Of a stretch of DNA of 64,000 bases, positions 54,276 through 62,927 are shown piece by piece. Position numbers and translations under genes: made by a program. The notes under the pieces are model-generated. The model ran no database searches and had not been told where the DNA came from. It was given only the letters and a program-made list of their open reading frames with translations. Positions within the stretch are counted from its first letter, which is position 1; the number at the start of each line of letters is the position of its first letter. The DNA lies in the NCBI RefSeq assembly GCF_002788215.1, contig NZ_CP024845.1, positions 2,480,001-2,544,000 of the forward strand, read 5' to 3'. The DNA comes from Halohasta litchfieldiae (GTDB lineage Archaea; Halobacteriota; Halobacteria; Halobacteriales; Haloferacaceae).

Positions 54276-54470
54276 CTAGACCTGTTGGGACCGGCTCTGT
54301 TGTTGTCTGGTAATGTAGCCTGCAATCCGGTTCCGGACCCGCCGCGACTCGACGTCAGTCAGGGTCGACACGCGATGACGGTTCGTCTCGAAGCTGTCGG
54401 TGAAGCCATCCGGATGCCGCTGGAGAAGGGTATCACCGATGTTAATGATCTCTTCGGCGTTCAGTGTCAT
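54276..54470 (-). CDS. Stand-alone ribosomal protein S17e-like paralogue
   Basis: The 64-residue product is counted from MTLNAEEIINIGDTLLQRHP; an ATG at 54515 would add 15 residues. A TATA-like AACTATTC about 29 nt upstream favours 54470. The body matches archaeal S17e: GDTLLQRHPDGFTDSFETN, a V..LT.VES segment and VRNRIAGYITR, but the usual AIKP-type N-terminus is replaced. It is encoded antisense between two amidohydrolase genes, away from any ribosomal cluster, so it is probably a second copy. Whether it enters ribosomes is unknown. Confidence 0.72.
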   Translation of the reverse strand: MTLNAEEIINIGDTLLQRHPDGFTDSFETNRHRVSTLTDVESRRVRNRIAGYITRQQQSRSQQV

Positions 54471-54609
54471 GCCACCCAATCGACCGACCTGACGAATAGT
54501 TCTTTCGCGGACCATTCGAACTACGGACGATGACAGACACCCAGTATGTGTGAGTGGCGTGTGTGGCCGACCTGTGGCACTGTTGCAGGGGTGACACTTT
54601 TCAGCCCGT

Positions 54610-54623
54610 CCCCGGTATCCGGG
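54610..54623 (+). promoter_or_regulatory. Hairpin next to the ribosome-binding region of the deaminase gene
   Basis: CCCGG-TAT-CCGGG is a 5-bp perfect stem placed just upstream of GGGAGCGGA and the ATG at 54630. It could modulate translation; this is inferred from position alone. Confidence 0.3.
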
Positions 54624-54629
54624 AGCGGA

Positions 54630-55964
54630 ATGATACTAACCGGGACCGTCGTCGTGGATTCGACGACCGTGATCGAGGATGGCGCTGTCGTCGTCGACGG
54701 CTCACAGATCGAAGCTGTCGGCCATCGAGCGGAACTCGTCGACCAGTATACGGACAGAGAGCGACACGCCTACGATCTGTTGCTCCCCGGCTTTGTCGGC
54801 GGACATATCCACTCGGTCCAGAGTTTGGGCCGCGGCATCGCCGACGATACCGAACTACTGGACTGGTTGTTCGATTACGTACTCCCGATGGAGGCATCGC
54901 TGTCGGCCGACGAGATGGAGGTCGCCGCCAAACTCGGCTATCTCGAACTGATCGAGAACGGCACGACGACATGTATCGATCACCTCTCGGTCGCACACGC
55001 CGATCGTGCCTTCGAGGCCGCAGGCGAGTTGGGTATCCGCGGCGTCCTTGGGAAGGTGCTAATGGACCAACGGTCGCCCGACGCCCTCGAAGAGGACACC
55101 GACCGGGCGCTTGCGGAGTCTGAACGGCTGATCGAGGCCTACCATGGGGCGTTCGACGACCGAATTCGGTACGCAGTGACCCCACGGTTTGCGGTCTCCT
55201 GTAGTGAACAGTGTCTCCGTGGTGCCCGCGAGTTAGCCGACACCTACGACGGCGTCCGGATTCACACCCACGCCAGCGAGAACCGAAGCGAGATCGAAAC
55301 GGTCGAATCCGACACCGGACTGCGGAACATCCACTGGCTCGACGAGGTCGGCCTCACCGGCGAAGACGTCGTCTTGGCACACTGCGTGTGGACCGACGAC
55401 AGCGAACGTGAGGTTCTCGCGGAGACTGGTACCCACGTTACTCACTGTCCGTCGTCGAATATGAAACTCGCAAGCGGTGTCGCACCCATCGAGGACTACC
55501 TCGACCGCGGCATCAACGTCGCGCTGGGCAACGACGGCGCGCCGTGTAACAACACGCTCGATCCGCTGACCGAGATGCGACAGGCAAGCCTCTTACAGAA
55601 AGTCGACCAGCTGGAGCCGACTGCTACCCCGGCACGGACGATCTTCGAGATGGCGACTCGAAACGGTGCAAAGGCCGCCGGGTTCGATGACCTCGGAGAA
55701 CTCCGGGAGGGATGGCGAGCCGATATCATCGGTCTCACCACGGACCAGACTCGGTCGGTCCCGATGCACGACATCTTTTCGCACCTCGTTTTCGCCGCCC
55801 ATGGCGACGACGTCCAGTTTACTATGGTCGACGGGAATGTCCTCATGGAAGACGGCGAGGTGACCGTCGTCGACGCCGACGAAATCCGTCGACGCGGTAG
55901 CGAGATCGGCCTCGGGATGGATCTCGAAACCGAGCGGAAAGCCGCACACGAACAGAGGCCCTAA
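54630..55964 (+). CDS. Amidohydrolase, guanine/adenosine deaminase-like (AtzA family)
   Basis: The 444-residue product starts at MILTGTVVVDST with GGGAGCGGA just upstream. The longer frame to 54546 lacks family character. Metal ligands and motifs of the mononuclear deaminase branch are present: LPGFVGGHIHSVQSLGRG (two His), RIHTHASENRSE (His), VLAHCVWTDD (His) and LGNDGAPCNNT (Asp). The layout resembles guanine deaminase and SAH/MTA deaminases. In a purine-degradation locus, guanine to xanthine is the obvious candidate, but substrate residues were not resolved. It is a single transcription unit. Confidence 0.84.
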   Translation: MILTGTVVVDSTTVIEDGAVVVDGSQIEAVGHRAELVDQYTDRERHAYDLLLPGFVGGHIHSVQSLGRGIADDTELLDWLFDYVLPMEASLSADEMEVAAKLGYLELIENGTTTCIDHLSVAHADRAFEAAGELGIRGVLGKVLMDQRSPDALEEDTDRALAESERLIEAYHGAFDDRIRYAVTPRFAVSCSEQCLRGARELADTYDGVRIHTHASENRSEIETVESDTGLRNIHWLDEVGLTGEDVVLAHCVWTDDSEREVLAETGTHVTHCPSSNMKLASGVAPIEDYLDRGINVALGNDGAPCNNTLDPLTEMRQASLLQKVDQLEPTATPARTIFEMATRNGAKAAGFDDLGELREGWRADIIGLTTDQTRSVPMHDIFSHLVFAAHGDDVQFTMVDGNVLMEDGEVTVVDADEIRRRGSEIGLGMDLETERKAAHEQRP

Positions 55965-56038
55965 TTCTCCTGTTCGAGGGTTTGAATCGGGCGCTGACTG
56001 GGCTACGATCTCGTTATTGTTCGACTCGGTCCCAAAGG

Positions 56039-57454
56039 TCACTTGTAGCCGGTTCGGTCGGCGATATCTGTCGCCGCCTCCGAGGCGCGAGAGAGGATAC
56101 TATCGAGGGGTTCGTCGAACGTCTGTATCTCGCGGTTCTCCATGATGACATCGCCAGCACAGACCACGGTGTCGACCTCGAAGCCCTGAGCAGCGTGGAC
56201 GAGTGTAAACACCGGGTCCTTGCTGGGGGTTAGATGCGGGTGGTCAAGGTCGACGATTGCGAGGTCCGCCTGTGTTCCCGCTTCGAGCGAGCCGAGGCTC
56301 TCGGCGCGCCCGATAGCGGTAGCGGCATCCCGCGTGATCATATCGAAGGCCGTCTGTGCGTCGACAACGCCAGCATCGCGGTGGTACCCCTTGTGGCCAC
56401 CAGCCATAGCGCGAACGTCGCTGAGGGGATTGACCGTATCGCTCAAAATCGAGTTGTCGGTTCCGAGACCGACGGTGACACCCGTATCGAGCATCTTCAC
56501 AACCGGGGCAAACCCGGTTGCAAGCCGCATATTCGCCATGAAGTTGTGCGCGACCGCCGTCCCGGTTTCCGCAAGAGTACGAATGTCGCTCGCGTCGATC
56601 TGGACGCAGTGACCCAACAGTGTGCGCTCACCGAGGTAGCCGACGTTGCGGAGGTACTCGATGCTGGAGAGATCGCGCTGCTCTTGGGCCTCGGCTTCGG
56701 CGACATGAGCCGTCGTCATCACGTCGTGTTTCTCTGCGAGTGCGTAGGCCTCCCGAAAACAGCGGTTCGTCGTGGTCTCGACGACGACCGGCGCTGGCCA
56801 GATCGACTGTCGACCGTTGGCGGTCCCGTCGTAGGTTTCGATCAGTGAGTCGACTTCGGCGATGACGTCATCAGTCTCCTCGACAAACGTCTCTAGCGGT
56901 GGGTGGTCGACGTCGTCTTCCCGAGCTTGAATATCGGTGACGAGCTCCTGAAACACCGCGTCGGCACCGCGGTCGACCATACCCGCGCCGTAGACGTTGC
57001 GGATGCCTGCTTCGTCGTAGACACCGAGTTTTGCCTCGATGGTCGACCAGTCGTCCCAGAGAACCTCGGTGTCGTTTTCGACGAACGCCGTCACGCCCGA
57101 CTGGATCGCCTCGATGCAATACAACGTCGCTGCGAGCGCGTGCTCGTCGGGGTCCATTGCGAGTGTCCCCGGGCGTTTGACGTTGTAGAGCCAATCCAGC
57201 AGGCCGCGGTCCTCGGCAAACGAGCCGCGAAGCAAAATGTCCGAGACGTGGGTGTGAGGATTGACTAGCCCAGGGATGACAGCGCCCCCTTCGGCGTCGA
57301 TAACACGATCGGCGGCGTGAACGCTGCCAAGTTCGTCGGTGGTTCCGACTGCGGTGATTTCATCGCCCTCGATAGCCACGGCACCGCCCTCAATTACGGT
57401 CCGATTAGTATCTTGAGTAATGACACGTCCGTTTGTCACGAGTAAGTCCGTCAT
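56039..57454 (-). CDS. Amidohydrolase, second purine-deaminase-like enzyme
   Basis: The 471-residue product starts at MTDLLVTNGRVI, 4 nt after the stop of a small upstream ORF. Ligand motifs are GLVNPHTHVSDILLRG (two His), MTTAHVAEAEAQE (His), TLLGHCVQID (His) and GLGTDNSILSDTV (Asp), so it is probably an active deaminase of the AtzA/MtaD superfamily. It is distinct from the neighbour at 54630-55964 and convergent with it. Adenine- or aminopurine-type substrates are possible, and assignment is open. A long loop around 165-215 is unlike the neighbour. Confidence 0.82.
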   Translation of the reverse strand: MTDLLVTNGRVITQDTNRTVIEGGAVAIEGDEITAVGTTDELGSVHAADRVIDAEGGAVIPGLVNPHTHVSDILLRGSFAEDRGLLDWLYNVKRPGTLAMDPDEHALAATLYCIEAIQSGVTAFVENDTEVLWDDWSTIEAKLGVYDEAGIRNVYGAGMVDRGADAVFQELVTDIQAREDDVDHPPLETFVEETDDVIAEVDSLIETYDGTANGRQSIWPAPVVVETTTNRCFREAYALAEKHDVMTTAHVAEAEAQEQRDLSSIEYLRNVGYLGERTLLGHCVQIDASDIRTLAETGTAVAHNFMANMRLATGFAPVVKMLDTGVTVGLGTDNSILSDTVNPLSDVRAMAGGHKGYHRDAGVVDAQTAFDMITRDAATAIGRAESLGSLEAGTQADLAIVDLDHPHLTPSKDPVFTLVHAAQGFEVDTVVCAGDVIMENREIQTFDEPLDSILSRASEAATDIADRTGYK

Positions 57455-57458
57455 CGGG

Positions 57459-57542
57459 TTACTCCACACCACGCAGGGCCCGCACAATCGACTCGATCGG
57501 CCGTACCGAATACTGGCTCAGGTAGTCAGTTGCTGCAGTCAT
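57459..57542 (-). CDS. Leaderless 27-residue ORF before the second deaminase gene
   Basis: ATG at 57542 opens 27 codons ending in TAA 4 nt before the deaminase ATG. The peptide begins MTAATDYLSQYSVRPIESIV and looks like one amphipathic helix. A TATA-like ATCATTAAGT (minus strand, 57568-57577) is about 30 nt upstream, so the transcript would start at this ATG. It parallels the small ORF ahead of urate oxidase. Independent function is unproven. Confidence 0.45.
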   Translation of the reverse strand: MTAATDYLSQYSVRPIESIVRALRGVE

Positions 57543-57732
57543 TGAAGCGGACATCTTCGAACCGACACTTAATGATTCGTATCGGCTCATTCGTGTGGCA
57601 AGTCCGGCTCACGCTGTCGACCGTCACAAGATCCCTATCCAACCGGTTTATCACCACTTATCTTTTGACAATCGTTTCGTTATATTGTGTGTTAGTACAA
57701 AATCATACAATAAAAGGCCCAATAAAGTAGGC

Positions 57733-57740
57733 TTTATATG
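57733..57740 (+). promoter_or_regulatory. TATA element of the nucleoside ABC importer operon
   Basis: TTTATATG lies 38 nt before the ATG of the ATPase gene, predicting a short leader of about 10 nt; GGAGGGTG follows at 57746-57753. Confidence 0.45.
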
Positions 57741-57774
57741 CTGTTGGAGGGTGTGTATCTGACGATCAAAGAAT

Positions 57775-59433
57775 ATGAGCGGAGACCCTTTCGTCCGGAT
57801 GGATAACATCACGAAGACGTTTCCAGGCGTAATCGCGAACGACGACGTCTCGATAACTGTCCGTGAAGGAGAGATTCACGGCCTCCTCGGAGAGAACGGT
57901 GCTGGAAAGAGCACACTAATGAAGGTGTTGTACGGGCTGTATTCGGCAGACAGTGGGGAGGTCTATTTAAATAACGAGCGGCTCGAACTATCGTCCCCGC
58001 AGGATGCTATCGACGCTGGCATCGGGATGGTTCACCAGCATTTCAAACTCATCCCGCGGCTGTCTGTCGCAAAGAACATTATTCTCGGTAGGCGTGAACC
58101 GGCAGCCGCGTTCCGCAACGGCAGTGGAGCAGACGACAGCGGCCCGGTCTCATCGGTGGCCTCCAGCAACGTTCTGCAGTGGCTCGCAGCCAGATTCACG
58201 CTCGGACTCGACGAACCGGTGAAAAAAATCCAGTCGCTGGCAGACGATTACGGGTTCGATATCGATGTCTCGGCACCGGTCTGGGAGCTCGATGTTGGCG
58301 AGCGTCAGCGGGTCGAGATTCTCAAGGCCCTGTACCGGGATGTCGACCTGTTAATTCTCGACGAGCCGACGGCGGTCCTCTCGCCGACGGAGGCCGAGCG
58401 GCTCTTCGAGACGCTGCGGAAACTCACCGATCAGGGCCTGTCGATCATCATCATCACGCACAAGCTCAAGGAGGTCCAGTCGATCACAGACCGCGTGACC
58501 GTCCTTCGGGACGGCGAAAACGTCGGAACGGTCGAGACGGCCGACGTCAGTCGAGAGGAACTGGCCAAGATGATGGTTGGCCGCGACGTGCTGTTCGAAA
58601 TCGAAAAGGAGTCCGTCTCAATCGGTACCCCCGTGCTCGAAGCCTCAAACCTGCGTGCAGACGACGAGAGAGGGATCGAGGCGCTCTCCGGAGTCGACAT
58701 GACGCTCCACGAAGGCGAGATCATCGGTATCGCGGGCGTCAGCGGGAACGGACAGATGGAACTGGCCGAAACACTGGTTGGTGTCCGTGAGGCCACTGGC
58801 GGATCGGTTTCGATCAACGGTGAGGAGCTTACGAATAAACCGCCCCGCTCGTTCATCGATAACGGCGTGTCGTTCGTCCCCGAGGACCGCCATCGGGACG
58901 GCTGTGCGGAGCCCCTGTCGGTCATGCACAACGCAATTATGAAGGGGTACACGAGCAACGAGTTCGGAGCTGGGTTGCGGCTCGACTACGAGTCGACGGC
59001 GTCGTACACGGGCTCACTCGTCGACGAGTTCGACATCCGTGGCATCACGGATGTCTCGGAGATCACAGCTGGGGAACTGTCGGGTGGGAACCTACAGAAA
59101 CTCATCCTCGCACGAGAGATCGACCGCAATCCGGACCTTCTCGTCGCAAACCAGCCGACACGCGGCGTCGACGTCGGCGCGATCGAATTCATCCGCGAGC
59201 GACTCCTCGAACAGCGCGACAGTGGCACCGGTATCCTGCTGCTCTCGGAGGACCTCGACGAGATACTCGATCTCAGCGATCGGATTCTCGTCATCTACGA
59301 AGGGGAGTTCGTTTACGAAACAACACCCGACGCAGCGGACCGGCGGCGGATCGGACTCGAAATGAACGGCGGCGATGTCGGCCAGCAGTCACAGCCAGTC
59401 GCTGCCGCCGACGGCGGTCGGAGTGAGTCCTGA
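57775..59433 (+). CDS. BMP-type nucleoside ABC importer, double ATP-binding subunit
   Basis: The 552-residue protein has two nucleotide-binding domains. The first has Walker A GENGAGKST, signature ELDVGERQRVEIL and Walker B LLILDEPTAVLSP. The second has a degenerate P-loop GVSGNGQMELAE, signature ELSGGNLQKLI and LLVANQPTRGVDV. This matches the RbsA/YufO-like subunits of nucleoside importers. About 45 residues (Ala/Ser/Gly-rich, around 105-150) are inserted in the first domain between NIILGRREP and LADDYG, longer than in most relatives. It overlaps the permease start by 1 nt. Confidence 0.9.
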   Translation: MSGDPFVRMDNITKTFPGVIANDDVSITVREGEIHGLLGENGAGKSTLMKVLYGLYSADSGEVYLNNERLELSSPQDAIDAGIGMVHQHFKLIPRLSVAKNIILGRREPAAAFRNGSGADDSGPVSSVASSNVLQWLAARFTLGLDEPVKKIQSLADDYGFDIDVSAPVWELDVGERQRVEILKALYRDVDLLILDEPTAVLSPTEAERLFETLRKLTDQGLSIIIITHKLKEVQSITDRVTVLRDGENVGTVETADVSREELAKMMVGRDVLFEIEKESVSIGTPVLEASNLRADDERGIEALSGVDMTLHEGEIIGIAGVSGNGQMELAETLVGVREATGGSVSINGEELTNKPPRSFIDNGVSFVPEDRHRDGCAEPLSVMHNAIMKGYTSNEFGAGLRLDYESTASYTGSLVDEFDIRGITDVSEITAGELSGGNLQKLILAREIDRNPDLLVANQPTRGVDVGAIEFIRERLLEQRDSGTGILLLSEDLDEILDLSDRILVIYEGEFVYETTPDAADRRRIGLEMNGGDVGQQSQPVAAADGGRSES

Positions 59434-60536
59434 TGGAATTCAACGTCGAGTTGGACGCACGTGAAGACGTGCCGCAGTGGATGGAGTACGGGACGCCGGT
59501 GTTCACGATTCTAGCAGCACTCGCAGTAAGCGGTATTGCGCTGTTCGCATTGGGGGTGAATCCAATTGTCGCATACGAGGTCATGTTCTTCCAGACGCTC
59601 ACGACGGAGTTCGGGCTCACGGAGACGGTGGCCAAGGCCGTGCCGTTGATATTCGCTGGGCTGGCCGTGTACGTGCCATTAAAAGCGCAGCTTTGGAACA
59701 TCGGTGCGGAAGGTCAACTGTTCATCGGTGCAATAGCTGGCACGTGGATTGGGCTAAACGTGTCGCTGCCGATGATCGCGCTCCTCCCGCTGATGTTCGT
59801 CGGGGCGGGTATCGCGGGTGCTCTCTGGGTAGCGATCCCCGCAGTACTCCGAGCTAAGTGGGGGATCAACGAGATCATCACTACGCTGCTGTTTACGTTC
59901 ATTGCTGCGGATGTCAAAAACTACGTTGTCCGTGGCCCGATGCAAGCTCCCGGCGCGAACTTCCCACAGACCGCACAGCTCCCGCTGGCAGCCCAACTGC
60001 CGGATATTCCTGGACTCGGGTTTCCGATTGGGATTCTCCTCGCGATTGTGTTCGTCGCGCTGACTTACATACTCGTGAATCACACGCGACTGGGCTTTGA
60101 GATCACATTCATCGGTGCGAACGACCGGGCAGCCGAACAGGCCGGGATGAGCAAGTACAAGATCTACCTGTTCGTCCTCATGGCTGGTGGTGCTTTCGCT
60201 GGCTTCGCTGGCATCAGCGAGATCTCCGGCGTCCAAACGCGTTTGCGTGCGTTTTTCGCTCCAGGATACGGCTTCACGGCGATCCCCATCGCGTTGCTCG
60301 GCCGCAACGGTGCGTTCCAAGTCATGCTTGCCGCACTGTTTTTCGCCGTGATTTTCGTCGGTGGGTCAAGCATCGAGACGCTACTGAGTGTGCCCGCTGC
60401 GATCGTCGACATCATCCAAGCGCTGATTATCCTGTTTTTGCTCACCGCAGAGTTCTTCAAACAGTACAGTGTCGACCTCTCGTTGAACCGGGATCGGGAG
60501 TCACGTGGTGTCACGCAGCCGGATGGTGAGATCTGA
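59433..60536 (+). CDS. BMP-type nucleoside ABC importer, permease subunit 1
   Basis: The 367-residue membrane protein has about nine or ten helices of the BPD_transp_2 family: VPLIFAGLAVYVPLKAQLWN, IGAEGQLFIGAIAGTWIGL, GINEIITTLLFTFIAADV and GYGFTAIPIALLGRNGAFQV. It begins within the ATPase stop (TGATG) and ends within the next permease start. Together with the second permease it should form a heterodimeric channel for nucleosides or related purine compounds. Confidence 0.9.
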   Translation: MEFNVELDAREDVPQWMEYGTPVFTILAALAVSGIALFALGVNPIVAYEVMFFQTLTTEFGLTETVAKAVPLIFAGLAVYVPLKAQLWNIGAEGQLFIGAIAGTWIGLNVSLPMIALLPLMFVGAGIAGALWVAIPAVLRAKWGINEIITTLLFTFIAADVKNYVVRGPMQAPGANFPQTAQLPLAAQLPDIPGLGFPIGILLAIVFVALTYILVNHTRLGFEITFIGANDRAAEQAGMSKYKIYLFVLMAGGAFAGFAGISEISGVQTRLRAFFAPGYGFTAIPIALLGRNGAFQVMLAALFFAVIFVGGSSIETLLSVPAAIVDIIQALIILFLLTAEFFKQYSVDLSLNRDRESRGVTQPDGEI

Positions 60537-61528
60537 TGACTGGACTGCTTGCGGGGCTGGCAAACGCGACGGTCAACGCCAGTACGGTCCTCATCCTCGC
60601 TGGACTCGGTGAACTCATTAGTGAACGGGCCGGAGTGCTCAACCTCGGTGTCGAGGGGATGATGTTAGTCGGTGCCCTGACTGGGTTCGTGACGACCGTA
60701 GTAACTGGGAGCTACTGGCTCGGTCTCGGCGTTGCCGTCTTTGCTGGCGGTCTCATGGCACTGATCCACGGCTTCCTCTGTATCTCGCTCAACTCCGATC
60801 AGGCGGTCAGCGGGATTATGCTGACGCTTCTCGGAACCGGGCTGACGACGTACTTCGGGAACAGCTACACCGGAAACTCGATCTCGGGGTTCCCCGAACG
60901 GACGATTCCAATCATCGGCGATTTCCTCGTCGAGATCCCGATTATCGGACCCGCCGTCTTCCAGAGCACGGCCACAGATTATATCGCGCTCCTCCTCGTT
61001 CCGCTGGTCTGGCTGTTCCTCTACCGGACGAACATAGGACTGGAACTCATCTCTGTCGGTGAGGATCCGGAGACGGCCGATACGATGGGCGTCGACGTTT
61101 ACAAGATGCGGTACCTCGCCGTGGTAATCGGCGGAGTACTGGCCGGTGCTGCAGGTGCGCACCTATCACTGTCGTTCAACCAGATATGGTCGACAGGGAT
61201 GACCGCTGGCCGCGGGTGGGTTGCAGTGGCCCTTGTCATTTTCGCCCGCTGGCGTCCCGGGCGGATTCTTTTGGGTGCTTACCTGTTTGGGCTGTTCAAC
61301 GCACTTCAGTTGTACTCCCAAGCGTTCGACCTCACACTGGGTCCCGGATCGCCCGTCGCTGGCATCGCTAACCCCATTATCGATTTCGTCATGAATCCGA
61401 CGATCATGTCGACATACCCGTATATCGTGACGCTGCTCGTCTTGGTCATCACTGTTGTTCGAGCCGAGAACAGTGAACTCGCCCAGCCGTCGGCGCTGGT
61501 CCAGTCGTACACCCGTGAAGCCGACTGA
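60536..61528 (+). CDS. BMP-type nucleoside ABC importer, permease subunit 2
   Basis: The 330-residue protein has about nine helices with VLILAGLGELISERAGVLNL, GVEGMMLVGALTGFV, NSDQAVSGIMLTLLGTGLTT and GRGWVAVALVIFARWRPG, the second-subunit pattern of the NupQ/YufQ type. It starts in the stop of permease 1 (TGATG). The substrate-binding protein gene follows after a 251-nt gap with its own leader, so it may be separately expressed. Confidence 0.9.
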   Translation: MTGLLAGLANATVNASTVLILAGLGELISERAGVLNLGVEGMMLVGALTGFVTTVVTGSYWLGLGVAVFAGGLMALIHGFLCISLNSDQAVSGIMLTLLGTGLTTYFGNSYTGNSISGFPERTIPIIGDFLVEIPIIGPAVFQSTATDYIALLLVPLVWLFLYRTNIGLELISVGEDPETADTMGVDVYKMRYLAVVIGGVLAGAAGAHLSLSFNQIWSTGMTAGRGWVAVALVIFARWRPGRILLGAYLFGLFNALQLYSQAFDLTLGPGSPVAGIANPIIDFVMNPTIMSTYPYIVTLLVLVITVVRAENSELAQPSALVQSYTREAD

Positions 61529-61779
61529 GCGGTCTACACTCATCTGAGTGAGCCACACACGTATTGGAGATGTGGCACACTACCACTGACCGAGACTGGT
61601 CGACGACTATAATCACCCAAGCACCGGTAATTCCGGCAAATTCACTAGGTAGCTACCGCAAATAGATATTTATTACCAAACTTTATCATTACATGGGATT
61701 ACGTGAGTATGTACCACCCAAAATGAGAAAAAAGTGGACACTAGTTGAGAGACTACGCATATAATATTCGAGACATACA
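61529..61779 (+). promoter_or_regulatory. Spacer before the substrate-binding protein gene, with inverted repeat and small ORF
   Basis: GCCACA (61552-61557) and TGTGGC (61571-61576) form an inverted repeat after the permease gene. An ATATTTATTA stretch (61666-61675) is a likely TATA element. It lies about 23 nt before an ATG that opens a 23-codon ORF (61693-61764, MGLREYVPPKMRKKWTLVER and on), ending 15 nt before the binding-protein ATG. The peptide is basic and may be fortuitous. Confidence 0.35.
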
Positions 61780-62856
61780 ATGACAAGAACTCATATATCA
61801 CGACGAGATGCACTGAAAACAGCCGCCGGGACGGCCGGACTTATCGGACTAGCTGGGTGTTCAGGTAGTTCGGAACCATCAGGCGGAGATGGCGTGAACG
61901 CCGCGTTCATTTACCAAGCCGAAGTCGGCGATGTTGGCTGGGACCGAGCACACGAGGACGCCCGGCAGGAAGTCACCGAACGCTTCGACTGGCTCGAAAC
62001 GGAGTTTTCCGAGGCGGTTGCCCCCGGCGATGTCCAGCGAGTGGCCGAACAGTACGTTTCCAGCGGGATGGACGCAATCTTCGGAACTACGTTCGGCTAC
62101 ATGGATCCGCTGCACAGTATGGCACCGGACTACCCGGAGACGACCTTCGAACACTGTTCGGGCTTCAAGACCCAAGACAACATGGGGCGGTACTACGGGC
62201 GGCTCTACCAAGCCCGGTTCCTGTGTGGCGTCGCTGCGGGCCTCCTCACCGAGACGAATCAAATCGGATACGTCGCGGCGTTTCCGATTCCGGAGCTGAT
62301 CCGCCAGATCAACGCGTTCGTGCAAGGAGCACGGACTGTCAATCCCGACGTTACAGCCGATGTCAGGTGGACCAATGCATGGGTCGACCCGCCAGCGGTG
62401 ACTCAGGCAGTCAATGCCTTAACCGACAGTGGAGCCGACGTAATCAACAACCACCAGACGACCACTGCAGCCACCCAGACCGCTGCCAGCAACGAAGCGT
62501 GGGCCTTCACCTACACGACCTCGATGGCCGAGGCGGGCGGCGACTACTACGGTAACTCAGCCGTATTCAATTGGGAGGAGTTCTACGCGCCGACGCTTCA
62601 GGCGATTAACGACGACAACTGGGAGTCGGACGCCTACTGGGAGGGGCTCGATGCTGGCGTCGTCGGCCTCGGAGACTGGGGGCCGCAGGTGCCCGATAGC
62701 GTCGTGAGCGAAGTCGAAACGAAACAGGACGAACTCATCAACGGCGACCGGACGGTCTGGCAAGACACACAGTTCGCTGGCGAGTCCGACTCGTTCCTCT
62801 TCGGCGAGATGGGAAGCTACGTCGAAGGCATCAACGGAAGCGTCCCCAGCTCGTAG
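61780..62856 (+). CDS. BMP-family substrate-binding lipoprotein
   Basis: The 358-residue protein has a Tat signal (SRRDALKTAAGTAGLIGLAG) and lipobox LAGC, then a BMP/PnrA fold: AFIYQAEVGDVGWDRAHEDA, DAIFGTTFGYMDPL, QARFLCGVAAGLLTETNQIG and NALTDSGADVINNHQ. It should sit on the outer face of the membrane and deliver nucleosides or purines to the adjacent double permease. Family members bind purine nucleosides; the actual ligand is not known. Confidence 0.92.
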   Translation: MTRTHISRRDALKTAAGTAGLIGLAGCSGSSEPSGGDGVNAAFIYQAEVGDVGWDRAHEDARQEVTERFDWLETEFSEAVAPGDVQRVAEQYVSSGMDAIFGTTFGYMDPLHSMAPDYPETTFEHCSGFKTQDNMGRYYGRLYQARFLCGVAAGLLTETNQIGYVAAFPIPELIRQINAFVQGARTVNPDVTADVRWTNAWVDPPAVTQAVNALTDSGADVINNHQTTTAATQTAASNEAWAFTYTTSMAEAGGDYYGNSAVFNWEEFYAPTLQAINDDNWESDAYWEGLDAGVVGLGDWGPQVPDSVVSEVETKQDELINGDRTVWQDTQFAGESDSFLFGEMGSYVEGINGSVPSS

Positions 62857-62893
62857 CGCCGCTGACCGGCGTGGTGTGTCAACAGCTGAAACC

Positions 62894-62915
62894 ACCGCCC
62901 ACCACACACGGCGGT
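62894..62915 (+). terminator. Hairpin after the binding-protein gene
   Basis: ACCGCC-10 nt-GGCGGT forms a 6-bp stem 38 nt after the stop and is followed by an A/T-rich stretch that is also the promoter of the next gene. It is a plausible terminator or boundary element. Confidence 0.35.
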
Positions 62916-62927
62916 TGTCGCAGCGAG

